Source: Ramlibacter rhizophilus
GTDB taxonomy: Bacteria; Pseudomonadota; Gammaproteobacteria; Burkholderiales; Burkholderiaceae_C
Direction: 5' to 3'
Length of the DNA: 64,000 bases
Assembly: GCF_004681965.1 (NCBI RefSeq)
Contig: NZ_SMLL01000003.1
Span: 558,001 to 622,000, forward strand
Shown: piece by piece, positions 56,098 to 64,000 of the stretch
Layout of the letters: each line of letters opens with the position of its first letter
How positions within the stretch are numbered: the stretch's first letter is position 1
Program-made: the position numbers and the translations under genes
The notes under the pieces: model-generated
Told to the model about the DNA's origin: nothing
Database searches by the model: none
Seen by the model: the letters and a program-made list of their open reading frames with translations, nothing else

Positions 56098-56985
56098 ATG
56101 GCAGCAGTGATCTGTGGCTCCCTGGCCTTCGACACCATCATGAATTTCGAGGGCCGCTTCGCGCAGCAGATCCTGCCGGAGCAGCTCCACATCCTGAACG
56201 TGTCCTTCCTGGTGCCGGCCCTGCGGCGGGACTTCGGCGGCTGCGCGGGCAATATCGCCTACGCGCTCAAGCAGCTGGGGGGCGAGCCGCTGCCCATGGC
56301 CACGCTCGGCAGCGACGGCGGCGAGTACCTCGCGCGCCTGCGTGAACTGGGCATCAGCACCGACTTCGTGCGGCAGGTGGAGGACAGCTACACCGCGCAG
56401 GCCATGATCATGACCGACCGTGACAACAACCAGATCACGGCATTCCACCCCGGCGCCATGATGCAGGCGCACGGCACGCGCATCGAGGCACGAGCGGACA
56501 TCCGCCTGGGCATCATCTCGCCGGATGGCAGGGACGCGATGCTGCAGCACGCCGAGCAGTTCCAGGCCGCCGGCATTCCCTTCGTCTTCGATCCCGGCCA
56601 GGGCCTGCCCATGTTCGACGGTCCCGAGCTGGCCCGCTTCGTCGATCAGGCGAGCTGGGTCACCGTGAACGATTACGAGGGCAAGATGCTGTGCGAACGC
56701 ACCGGCTGGACGCTGGCCGAGATCTCGCGGCGCGTGAAGGGCCTGGTGGTGACACTCGGTGCCGAGGGCTGCGAGCTGTGGATCGATGGCGAACGCACGC
56801 ATGTCGCGGGCGTGCAGGCCACCGAGGTGGTCGATCCGACGGGCTGCGGCGACGCCTGGCGCGGCGCCCTGCTGCACGGCCTGGAACAGGGCTGGACGCT
56901 GGAGCAGTGTGCGGTGCTGGGCAACCGCGTCGGCGCGCTCAAGATCGCGAGCCGTGGGCCGCAGAACTGGAACTACAGGGACTAG
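56098..56985 (+). CDS. PfkB-family carbohydrate/nucleoside kinase
   Basis: 295 residues of the ribokinase fold. GSLAFDTIMNFEGRF opens the substrate site, FGGCAGNIAYALKQLGG is the Gly-rich N-terminal signature, and VDPTGCGDAWRGALL holds the catalytic Asp in the anion hole. The last block reads GCGDA instead of the usual GAGDA. The substrate cannot be told from the sequence. Relatives are often labelled adenosine kinase or sugar kinase. It lies 36 nt behind the DUF3426 gene, possibly in one transcript. Confidence 0.9.
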   Translation: MAAVICGSLAFDTIMNFEGRFAQQILPEQLHILNVSFLVPALRRDFGGCAGNIAYALKQLGGEPLPMATLGSDGGEYLARLRELGISTDFVRQVEDSYTAQAMIMTDRDNNQITAFHPGAMMQAHGTRIEARADIRLGIISPDGRDAMLQHAEQFQAAGIPFVFDPGQGLPMFDGPELARFVDQASWVTVNDYEGKMLCERTGWTLAEISRRVKGLVVTLGAEGCELWIDGERTHVAGVQATEVVDPTGCGDAWRGALLHGLEQGWTLEQCAVLGNRVGALKIASRGPQNWNYRD

Positions 56986-57012
56986 GGGCGAGGGGCTGGC
57001 GCCGCAGGGTCT

Positions 57013-57780
57013 TCAGCCCCTTCCGAGCATCGATCCCCCATCCACCACCACGGTGTGCCCCACCACGTAGTCACCCGCGCGTGAGGCGAGGAAGATGGCG
57101 GCGCCGGCCATGTCCTCGGTCTGGCCGATCCTCCGCACGGGCACCCGCAGGGCAACCTCGTCGGCGTGGTCGCGCGCCTGCCGGTTCATCTCCGAGGCGA
57201 AGGGGCCCGGCGCAATGCCGCTCATGACGATGTTGTCCTGCGCGAGGCGCAGGGCCATCCGGCGGGTGAGGTGGACCAGGCCCGCCTTGCTGGCGGCGTA
57301 GGAATAGGTCTCCCACGGATTGACCGAGAGCCCGTCGATGGAGGCGATGTTGATCACCTTCGCGGGCCGCTCGGCGGCGGCCGCCTTGAGCATGCCATGC
57401 AGGGCCTGCGTGAGGAAGAAGGGCGCCTTCATGTTCAGGTCCACCACCTTGTCCCAGCCTTGTTCGGGGAAGGTGTCGAAGGACTCTCCCCAGGCTGCGC
57501 CGGCGTTGTTCACCAGGATGCCCAGGCGCGGTTCGCGTGCGGCCAGGCGGGCGGCAAGTTCGCGGGCCGCGTCCACGGTAGAGACATCGGCCGGCAGGGA
57601 GTGGCATTCGCCCAGGGCCGAGAGTTCCCGTGCAGCCTCGTCGCAGGCCTGCGCCTTGCGGGCGCTGATGTAGACCCGTGCGCCCTGGCGCAGGAAACCC
57701 TCGGCGATCATGCGGCCGATGCCGCGTGATCCCCCCGTCACCAGCGCGACGCGGTCCTGGAGCGAGAAGAGGGTGTCCAT
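57013..57780 (-). CDS. Short-chain dehydrogenase/reductase
   Basis: 255 residues of the classical SDR type, with the cofactor loop VTGGSRGIGRMIAEGF (NADP-like), NNAGAAWGES, the catalytic Ser in INIASIDG, YSYAASKAG for the Tyr-Lys pair, and a C-terminal VVVDGGSMLGRG. The substrate is unknown. RhlG-like 3-oxoacyl reductases have this layout. Its start abuts the livM stop, so it is the last gene of the branched-chain amino-acid transporter operon. Confidence 0.91.
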   Translation of the reverse strand: MDTLFSLQDRVALVTGGSRGIGRMIAEGFLRQGARVYISARKAQACDEAARELSALGECHSLPADVSTVDAARELAARLAAREPRLGILVNNAGAAWGESFDTFPEQGWDKVVDLNMKAPFFLTQALHGMLKAAAAERPAKVINIASIDGLSVNPWETYSYAASKAGLVHLTRRMALRLAQDNIVMSGIAPGPFASEMNRQARDHADEVALRVPVRRIGQTEDMAGAAIFLASRAGDYVVGHTVVVDGGSMLGRG

Positions 57781-58781
57781 CAGGAGCTGGCGCTGTGGCC
57801 GGCCGCGGGCGCGCCCGCATTCGCTTCGGCGCTTGCGGTGGCGGCACGCGCGCGGCGCCGGTCGTTCCAGGCGAGCAGCTCGCCGACCATGCCCTTGCGG
57901 AAGGCCAGCACGCAAACCACGAAGATGGCGCCGATGATCACCGTGACCCAGGCCCCCACCTTGTCGGCCAGCATGTTCTGCAGCGCGATGACCACGCCAG
58001 CGCCGAGCACCGGGCCGAAGAAGGTGCCCACGCCGCCCAGCAGGCTCATGAGGATGACCTCGCCGGACATGGACCAGTGCACGTCCGAGAGGGTGGCGAA
58101 GCCCATGACCACGGTCTTGAGCGAGCCGGCCAGTCCGGACAGCGCGGCCGACAGCACGAAGGCCAGCAGCTTGTAGCGATCGACCTCGTAGCCCAGCGAG
58201 ATGGCGCGCGGCTCGTTCTCCCGGATCATCTTGAGCACCTGGCCGAAGGGCGAGGTGACGATGCGCATGATGCCCAGGAAACAGGCCACGAAGACTGCCA
58301 GCACCACGTAGTACATGGTGATGTCCGGCCGCAGCGGCAACACGCCGAAGAGGTGGCCGCGCGGCACGCCCTGCAGGCCGTCCTCGCCGCCGGTGAAGGG
58401 CGCCTGCAACGCGATGAAGAAGACCATCTGCGCCAGCGCCAGCGTGACCATGGCGAAGTAGATGCCCTGCCGGCGGATGGCCACCGCGCCGAACAGCAGG
58501 CCGAGGAAGGCCGCCACCACCACGCCGGCCAGGATGCCCAGCTCCGGCGTCCAGCCCTGGGAGCGGATGAACCAGCCGGTGACGTAGGCTGCGCCGCCGA
58601 AGAAGGCCGCGTGCCCGAAGGACAGCAGGCCGGTGAAGCCCAGCAGCAGGTTGAAGGCGCAGGCGAACAGGGCGAAGCACAGGAGCTTCATCACGAAGAT
58701 CGGGTACAGCCCCAGGAAGGGCGCCGCCAGGCCCAGGGCCAGCAGCAGCAGGTACGTGACGCGAAGGACGTTGCGGCTCAT
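57780..58781 (-). CDS. livM: Branched-chain amino-acid ABC transporter permease LivM
   Basis: 333 residues with about nine membrane helices and the LivM signature GFTGLLSFGHAAFFGGAAYVTGW, plus the conserved loop ENEPRAISLGYEV that contacts the ATPase. The ATG was chosen because it overlaps the livH stop by one base. The open frame continues further upstream, but that part is the shadow of livH. The C-terminal tail is Ala-rich. Confidence 0.95.
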   Translation of the reverse strand: MSRNVLRVTYLLLLALGLAAPFLGLYPIFVMKLLCFALFACAFNLLLGFTGLLSFGHAAFFGGAAYVTGWFIRSQGWTPELGILAGVVVAAFLGLLFGAVAIRRQGIYFAMVTLALAQMVFFIALQAPFTGGEDGLQGVPRGHLFGVLPLRPDITMYYVVLAVFVACFLGIMRIVTSPFGQVLKMIRENEPRAISLGYEVDRYKLLAFVLSAALSGLAGSLKTVVMGFATLSDVHWSMSGEVILMSLLGGVGTFFGPVLGAGVVIALQNMLADKVGAWVTVIIGAIFVVCVLAFRKGMVGELLAWNDRRRARAATASAEANAGAPAAGHSASS

Positions 58782-59665
58782 CACGCCACCTTTCCGAACA
58801 GGCCCGCCGGCCGCAGCATGAGGACGATGGCCATGATGACGAAGACCACCACGTTGGACGCCTCGGGATAGAAAACGCGCGTGAGCCCCTCGACGATGCC
58901 CAGGCCCAGGCCGGTGAGCACCGAGCCCATGATGGAGCCCATGCCGCCGATCACCACCACGGCGAACACCACGATGATGAGGTTGGAGCCCATGAGCGGC
59001 GTGACCTGCACGATGGGCGCGGCGAGCACGCCGGCGAAGGCGGCCAGCGCGGCGCCCGCGCCGTAGGTCAGCATGACCATCAGGGGAACGTTCACGCCGA
59101 AGGCCTGGACCAGCTTGGAATTTTCGGTGCCGGCGCGCAGGTAGGCGCCCAGGCGCGTGCGCTCGATCAGGAACCACGTGCCCAGGCAGACGATGAGAGA
59201 GGCGACCACAACCCAGGCCCGGTAGTTGGGCAGGATCATGAAGCCGAGATTGGTGGCGCCGGACAGCAGCTCCGGCACGGGATAGGACTGCCCCGAGACG
59301 CCGTAGCGATCGCGGAACACACCCTCCAGGATCAGGGACAGCCCGAACGTGAGCAGCAGCCCGTAGAGCGGATCGAGCCCGTAGAGGCGCTTGATCATGG
59401 TGCGCTCGATGATCACCCCCAGCACACCGACCACCAGCGGCGCGACGATGAGCGCGAGCCAGTAGTTGATGCCGAAGCTGTCCAGCGCGATCCAGGCCGC
59501 GAAGGCACCCAGCATGTAGAGCGCTCCGTGCGCGAAGTTCACGATGTCCAGCAGGCCGAAGATCACCGCCAGCCCGAGGCTGAGGATCGCGTAGAACGCG
59601 CCGTTGACCAGGCCCAGCATGAGCTGGCCCAGGAAGGCCTGGTGGGGGATGCCGAAGATTTCCAT
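58781..59665 (-). CDS. livH: Branched-chain amino-acid ABC transporter permease LivH
   Basis: 294 residues with about eight membrane helices. Signatures are GLVNGAFYAILSLGLAVIFGLLDIVNFAHGALYMLG near the start and the ATPase-contact loop RAGTENSKLVQAFGVNV. It forms the channel with LivM. It lies downstream of the binding-protein gene, separated from it by a 176-nt repeat-filled gap. Confidence 0.95.
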   Translation of the reverse strand: MEIFGIPHQAFLGQLMLGLVNGAFYAILSLGLAVIFGLLDIVNFAHGALYMLGAFAAWIALDSFGINYWLALIVAPLVVGVLGVIIERTMIKRLYGLDPLYGLLLTFGLSLILEGVFRDRYGVSGQSYPVPELLSGATNLGFMILPNYRAWVVVASLIVCLGTWFLIERTRLGAYLRAGTENSKLVQAFGVNVPLMVMLTYGAGAALAAFAGVLAAPIVQVTPLMGSNLIIVVFAVVVIGGMGSIMGSVLTGLGLGIVEGLTRVFYPEASNVVVFVIMAIVLMLRPAGLFGKVA

Positions 59666-59671
59666 GTTGTT

Positions 59672-59837
59672 CTAGGGGCTGGAGGCCAGGGGCGAGAGGC
59701 TAGAGACTAGAGCCTGGGGAAAGGCGCGGGGCACCGGGGGCGGGTGGGGGCAGGGGCTGCAAGCGCTGGAGGGCGAGGGAATCGGCTGTTTCCCCAGCGT
59801 CCAGCCTCCAGCCTCCAGCCTCCAGCCCCTCCCCTAG
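59672..59837. repeat. Large inverted repeat with CCTCCAG heptamers between the binding-protein gene and livH
   Basis: CTAGGGGCTGGAGGC at 59672-59686 is matched by GCCTCCAG-CCCC-TCCCCTAG at 59818-59837, so the whole gap can close into a stem. The right part contains tandem CCTCCAG units (59805-59825), and the left part has related AGGCTAGAG/ACTAGAG units. The element lies inside an operon and may reduce read-through from the binding-protein gene into the permeases or protect the upstream mRNA. Confidence 0.75.
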
Positions 59838-59841
59838 CAGA

Positions 59842-61041
59842 TCACTTCTTCACCAGCGGGCACTTGCTCTCGGCCAGCGTGGTGAAGGCCTGGTCGCCGG
59901 GCACCTTGGTCACGAGCTTGTAGTAGTCCCAGGGCTGGGTGGACTCCTTGGGGCCCTTGACCTGGAACAGCGACATCTCGTGGATCATGCGGCCGTCCTG
60001 GCGGATCTTGCCTTTGGAATAGAAGTCGTTGACCTGCATCTTCTTCGCCTGCTCCATGACCTTGTCCGCGTCGGTGGTGCCGGCGGCCTGCACGGCCTTC
60101 AGGTAGGTGGTGGTGGCGGAGTAGTCGGCCGCCTGCAAGCTGGAGGGCATGCGCTTGTACTTCTCGAAGAAGCGCTTGGCGAACTTGCGCGATTCGTCGT
60201 CCTGGTTCCAGTACCAGCTGTCGGCCAGCTGCAGGCCCTCGGTGTTGTTCAGGCCCAGGCTGTGCACGTCGTTGATGAACACCAGCAGGCCGGCGACTTT
60301 CATGCTCTTGTTGACGCCGAACTCCTTGGCCGCCTTCACCGCGTTGGTGAAGTCGCCGCCCGCGTTGGCCAGCCCCAGGATGTCGGCCTTGGAGCCCTGG
60401 GCCTGCAGCAGGAAGGAGGAGAAGTCCGAGGCGTTGAGCGGGTGGCGCACGGTGCCCACCACCTGGCCGCCGTTGGCCTTGACCACCGAGGCGGCGTCGT
60501 TCTCCAGCGAGTGGCCGAAGGCGTAGTCAGCGGTGAGGAAATACCACTTCTTGTTGCCGGCCTTGACCAGCGCGGAGCCGGCCACCTTGGCCAGTGCCAC
60601 CGTGTCGTAGGCGTAGTGGACGGTGTAGGGCGTGCAGTCTTCGTTGGTCAGGCGGGCCGAGCCGGCGCCGATCACGAAGAAGGGCACCTTCTTCTGCGAG
60701 GCCACCTTGGACATGGCCAGGGCGGTGCCGGAGTTGGTGCCGCCCACCAGCATGGCGAGCTTGTCGTTGTCGATCCACTCGCGGGCCTTGGAGCTCGCGA
60801 CGTCGGCCTTGTTCTGGTGGTCGGCCGTGAGCACCTCGATCGGGCGGCCCAGCACCTTGCCGCCGAAGTCCTGCACGGCCCACTTGACCATCTCGCCACC
60901 GGCGGGGCCGTCGATGTCGGCGTACAGGCTGGACATGTCCGTGATGAAGCCGATGCGCACCGGCTCGTTGTTGCTCTGGGCCAGGACGGTGGTGCCGCCG
61001 AGGGCCACGGCCATGGCCGCGACGAGGGTCTTGAGTTTCAT
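59842..61041 (-). CDS. Branched-chain amino-acid-type ABC transporter substrate-binding protein
   Basis: 399 residues with a signal peptide (LVAAMAVALGGTTVLAQ) and the periplasmic-binding fold of the LivJ/LivK group, starting EPVRIGFITDMSSLYADIDGPAGGEM. GGAG precedes the ATG. Homologs bind branched-chain amino acids, but many relatives take up amides, aromatic acids or other ligands, so the substrate is not certain. Its place between the ATPase and permease genes shows it is part of one uptake system. Confidence 0.93.
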   Translation of the reverse strand: MKLKTLVAAMAVALGGTTVLAQSNNEPVRIGFITDMSSLYADIDGPAGGEMVKWAVQDFGGKVLGRPIEVLTADHQNKADVASSKAREWIDNDKLAMLVGGTNSGTALAMSKVASQKKVPFFVIGAGSARLTNEDCTPYTVHYAYDTVALAKVAGSALVKAGNKKWYFLTADYAFGHSLENDAASVVKANGGQVVGTVRHPLNASDFSSFLLQAQGSKADILGLANAGGDFTNAVKAAKEFGVNKSMKVAGLLVFINDVHSLGLNNTEGLQLADSWYWNQDDESRKFAKRFFEKYKRMPSSLQAADYSATTTYLKAVQAAGTTDADKVMEQAKKMQVNDFYSKGKIRQDGRMIHEMSLFQVKGPKESTQPWDYYKLVTKVPGDQAFTTLAESKCPLVKK

Positions 61042-61095
61042 CGAACGTCTCCTTGGTTGAAAAGGGAATCGGTGTCCCGGGCCCGGTGGGGGGCC

Positions 61096-61803
61096 TCAGA
61101 CACCCAGGTATTCATGGACGACCGCTGTATTGGCCAGCAACTCGTCCTTCGCGAACTCGCGCACGATCTTGCCGTGCTCCATGACATAGAAGCGGTCGGC
61201 CAGCGGCGCGGCAAAGCGGAAGTTCTGCTCTACCAGCACGATGGTGTAGCCCCTGGCGCGCAGCGTGCGGATCATCTCGGCGAGCTTTTGCACGATGACG
61301 GGGGCCAGGCCCTCGGAGATCTCGTCGAGCAGCAGCAGGCGCGCGCCGGTGCGCAGGATGCGGGCCACCGCCAGCATCTGCTGCTCGCCGCCGGACAGGC
61401 GCGTGCCGGGGCTGCTGGCGCGTTCCTTGAGGTTGGGGAACATCTCGTAGATCTCGGCCACGCTCATGCCGCCCGCGCCCACGGTGGGCGGCAGCATCAG
61501 GTTCTCCTGCGCCGAGAGGCTGGCGAAGATGCCGCGTTCCTCGGGGCAGTAGCCCACGCCCAGGCGCGCCACCTTGTGCGACGCGAGCTTGATGGCCTCC
61601 TGCCCGGCGATGCGGATGGAGCCGGTGCGCCGGCCCGTGAGTCCCACGATGGCGCGCAGCGTGGTGGTCCGGCCGGCGCCGTTGCGCCCCAGCAGCGAGA
61701 CCACCTCGCCCTCGCGCACCGAGAGGTTCACGCCGTGCAGCACGTGCGACTCGCCGTACCAGGCGTGCAGGTTCTCGATGCGAAGCAGTTCGTTGGCCGC
61801 CAT
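61096..61803 (-). CDS. livF: Branched-chain amino-acid ABC transporter ATPase LivF
   Basis: 235 residues of the LivF type, with signature LSGGEQQMLAVAR, Walker B LLLLDEISEGLAP and switch His region VLVEQN. The Walker A reads GRNGAGRTT, so the usual catalytic Lys is Arg (codon CGG). I believe similar Arg variants exist in betaproteobacterial LivF proteins, but I cannot check this here. The partner LivG has a normal Walker A. The start lies one base after the livG stop. Confidence 0.94.
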   Translation of the reverse strand: MAANELLRIENLHAWYGESHVLHGVNLSVREGEVVSLLGRNGAGRTTTLRAIVGLTGRRTGSIRIAGQEAIKLASHKVARLGVGYCPEERGIFASLSAQENLMLPPTVGAGGMSVAEIYEMFPNLKERASSPGTRLSGGEQQMLAVARILRTGARLLLLDEISEGLAPVIVQKLAEMIRTLRARGYTIVLVEQNFRFAAPLADRFYVMEHGKIVREFAKDELLANTAVVHEYLGV

Positions 61804-61804
61804 G

Positions 61805-62578
<774 letters not shown>

Positions 62579-62682
62579 CAGGCTCTCCAGTGCAGGTCGC
62601 GCGGAGTCCTCCCTCCGCAAGCCCGCGACTGTAGGCAGGTGCCGGGCACAGCGCCAGAGGGGGAAACCTTAGGTAGTTCCGC

Positions 62683-64000
62683 TCACATGTTGCGCCGGTA
62701 CTGGCCGCCCACCTCGAACAGCGCATGCGTGATCTGTCCGAGCGAGCACACCCGCACGGCGTCCATCAGCACCTCGAACACGTTGGCGTCGGCGATCACG
62801 GCCTGCTGCAGCCGGCGCAGCTGGACCGGCGCCTCCTCGGCATGGCGCGCCTGGAAGTCGCGCAGGCGCGCCAGCTGGCCCTGCTTTTCCTCCTCGGTGG
62901 AGCGGGCCAGCTCCAGGGTCTCGGGGACCACGTCGCCCTGCGGGTTGCGAAAGGTGTTGACGCCGATGATGGGCAGCTCGCCCGTGTGCTTGAGCATCTC
63001 GTAATGCATGCTCTCGTCCTGGATGCGGCCGCGCTGGTAGCCGGTCTCCATGGCGCCCAGCACGCCGCCGCGCTCGGCGATGCGCTCGAACTCGGCCAGC
63101 ACCGCTTCCTCCACCAGTTCGGTCAGCTCCTCGATCACGAAGCTGCCCTGGTTGGGGTTCTCGTTCTTCGCCAGCCCCCACTCGCGGTTGATGATGAGCT
63201 GTATGGCCATGGCCCGGCGCACGCTGTCGGCCGTGGGCGTGGTGATGGCCTCGTCGAAGGCATTGGTGTGCAGGCTGTTGCAGTTGTCGTAGATGGCGAT
63301 CAGCGCCTGCAGCGTGGTGCGGATGTCGTTGAACTGGATCTCCTGCGCGTGCAGGCTGCGGCCCGAGGTCTGGATGTGGTACTTGAGCTTTTGCGAGCGC
63401 TCGTTGCCGCCGTACTTCTCCTTCATGGCCACGGCCCAGATGCGCCGCGCCACGCGACCCATCACGGTGTACTCCGGATCCATGCCGTTGCTGAAGAAGA
63501 AGCTCAGGTTGGGCGCGAAGTCGTCGATGTGCATGCCCCGCGCGAGGTAGGCCTCCACGAAGGTGAAGCCGTTGGACAGGGTGAAGGCCAGCTGGCTGAT
63601 CGGGTTGGCGCCGGCCTCGGCGATGTGGTAGCCGCTGATGGAGACCGAATAGAAGTTGCGCACCTTGTGATGCACGAAGTACTGGGCGATGTCGCCCATC
63701 ACCTTGAGGCTGAACTCGGTGGAGAAGATGCAGGTGTTCTGGCCCTGGTCTTCCTTCAGGATGTCCGCCTGCACGGTGCCGCGCACGTTGGCCAGCACCC
63801 ATTCGCGGATCTTGGCGGCCTCGGTGTCGGTGGGCTCGCGGCCGTTGTCGGCCTGGAACTTCTCCAGCTGCTGGTCGATGGCCGTGTTCATGAACATGGC
63901 CAGGATGCATGGCGCCGGCCCGTTGATGGTCATGGACACCGAGGTGCTGGGCGAGCACAGGTCGAAGCCCGAGTACAGCACCTTCATGTCGTCCAGTGTG
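62683..64000 (-). CDS. icmF: Fused isobutyryl-CoA mutase IcmF, C-terminal part (5' end outside window)
   Basis: The frame stays open to the right edge, so only the last 439 or so residues are seen. They are the mutase TIM-barrel region: [62 protein letters not shown] and FGIE-like end blocks. The block order and the C-terminus (GGQYRRNM) are what I associate with IcmF, the B12-dependent mutase fused to its G-protein chaperone, which interconverts isobutyryl- and butyryl-CoA. Separate methylmalonyl-CoA mutase is less likely, but the fusion itself lies outside the window. It ends 104 nt before livG on the same strand. Confidence 0.88.
   Translation of the reverse strand, partial: TLDDMKVLYSGFDLCSPSTSVSMTINGPAPCILAMFMNTAIDQQLEKFQADNGREPTDTEAAKIREWVLANVRGTVQADILKEDQGQNTCIFSTEFSLKVMGDIAQYFVHHKVRNFYSVSISGYHIAEAGANPISQLAFTLSNGFTFVEAYLARGMHIDDFAPNLSFFFSNGMDPEYTVMGRVARRIWAVAMKEKYGGNERSQKLKYHIQTSGRSLHAQEIQFNDIRTTLQALIAIYDNCNSLHTNAFDEAITTPTADSVRRAMAIQLIINREWGLAKNENPNQGSFVIEELTELVEEAVLAEFERIAERGGVLGAMETGYQRGRIQDESMHYEMLKHTGELPIIGVNTFRNPQGDVVPETLELARSTEEEKQGQLARLRDFQARHAEEAPVQLRRLQQAVIADANVFEVLMDAVRVCSLGQITHALFEVGGQYRRNM

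Noticed and set aside
59672-59837. CCTCCAG repeats considered as a CRISPR array
   Set aside because: Units are seven bases and directly adjacent, with no unique spacers of regular length.

Overview
The window is very GC-rich, densely packed DNA with the gene content of a betaproteobacterium of the order Burkholderiales, most likely family Comamonadaceae. This placement rests on the formate dehydrogenase layouts, a DUF3426 gene behind accB-accC-prmA, TTG and GTG starts with clear Shine-Dalgarno sites, and the dispersed palindromes. It is an inference from content, not a database match. No tRNA, rRNA, CRISPR array, IS element or prophage was seen.

Left part (1-24.7 kb) is a formate oxidation region. 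The end of an ApbC/Mrp Fe-S carrier leads by tight overlaps into an NAD-linked soluble formate dehydrogenase (fused NuoE/NuoF-like beta subunit, then the molybdenum alpha subunit). DUF3305, DUF3306, a multi-cluster ferredoxin and a TorD-type chaperone follow. Two paralogous beta-propeller lipoproteins, an MFS transporter and a sensor kinase/sigma-54 activator pair come next. Divergent from the activator lies a second, periplasmic formate dehydrogenase operon: small Tat protein, alpha, beta, small lipoprotein, cytochrome b gamma and a secreted protein. It is preceded by a near-consensus -24/-12 promoter and GCGACA repeats. fdhD, the maturation sulfurtransferase, closes the block. Both dehydrogenases use cysteine rather than selenocysteine.

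Middle part (24.7-37.3 kb): a VWA protein, a 0.5-kb gap, then a two-gene hybrid NRPS-PKS. The first protein is formyltransferase, remnant condensation-like segment, adenylation domain with a luciferase-like monooxygenase inserted between motifs A4 and A5, and carrier protein. The second is KS-AT-KR-DH-ACP-TE. The adenylation code reads as glycine by eye. This compact assembly line, apparently starting from N-formylglycine, is the most novel-looking system here.

Right part (37.3-64 kb) is mostly housekeeping: an FtsX-type permease, mtgA, aroE, a TonB-like protein, an RNB exonuclease, a YqiA-like esterase, rodA, tldD, aroG, mpl, a TlpA-like thioredoxin, accB-accC, prmA, a DUF3426 protein, a PfkB kinase, a branched-chain amino-acid ABC operon (livG-F-K-H-M) with an SDR gene, and the end of a fused isobutyryl-CoA mutase. 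Between tldD and aroG lies an unannotated 25-residue leader peptide rich in Phe/Tyr/Trp followed by a perfect intrinsic terminator, a textbook attenuator. Many housekeeping genes have a -10-like box only 5-9 nt before the start codon, suggesting leaderless transcripts. Two families of palindromic repeats have entered the adjacent fds genes in frame and are translated.
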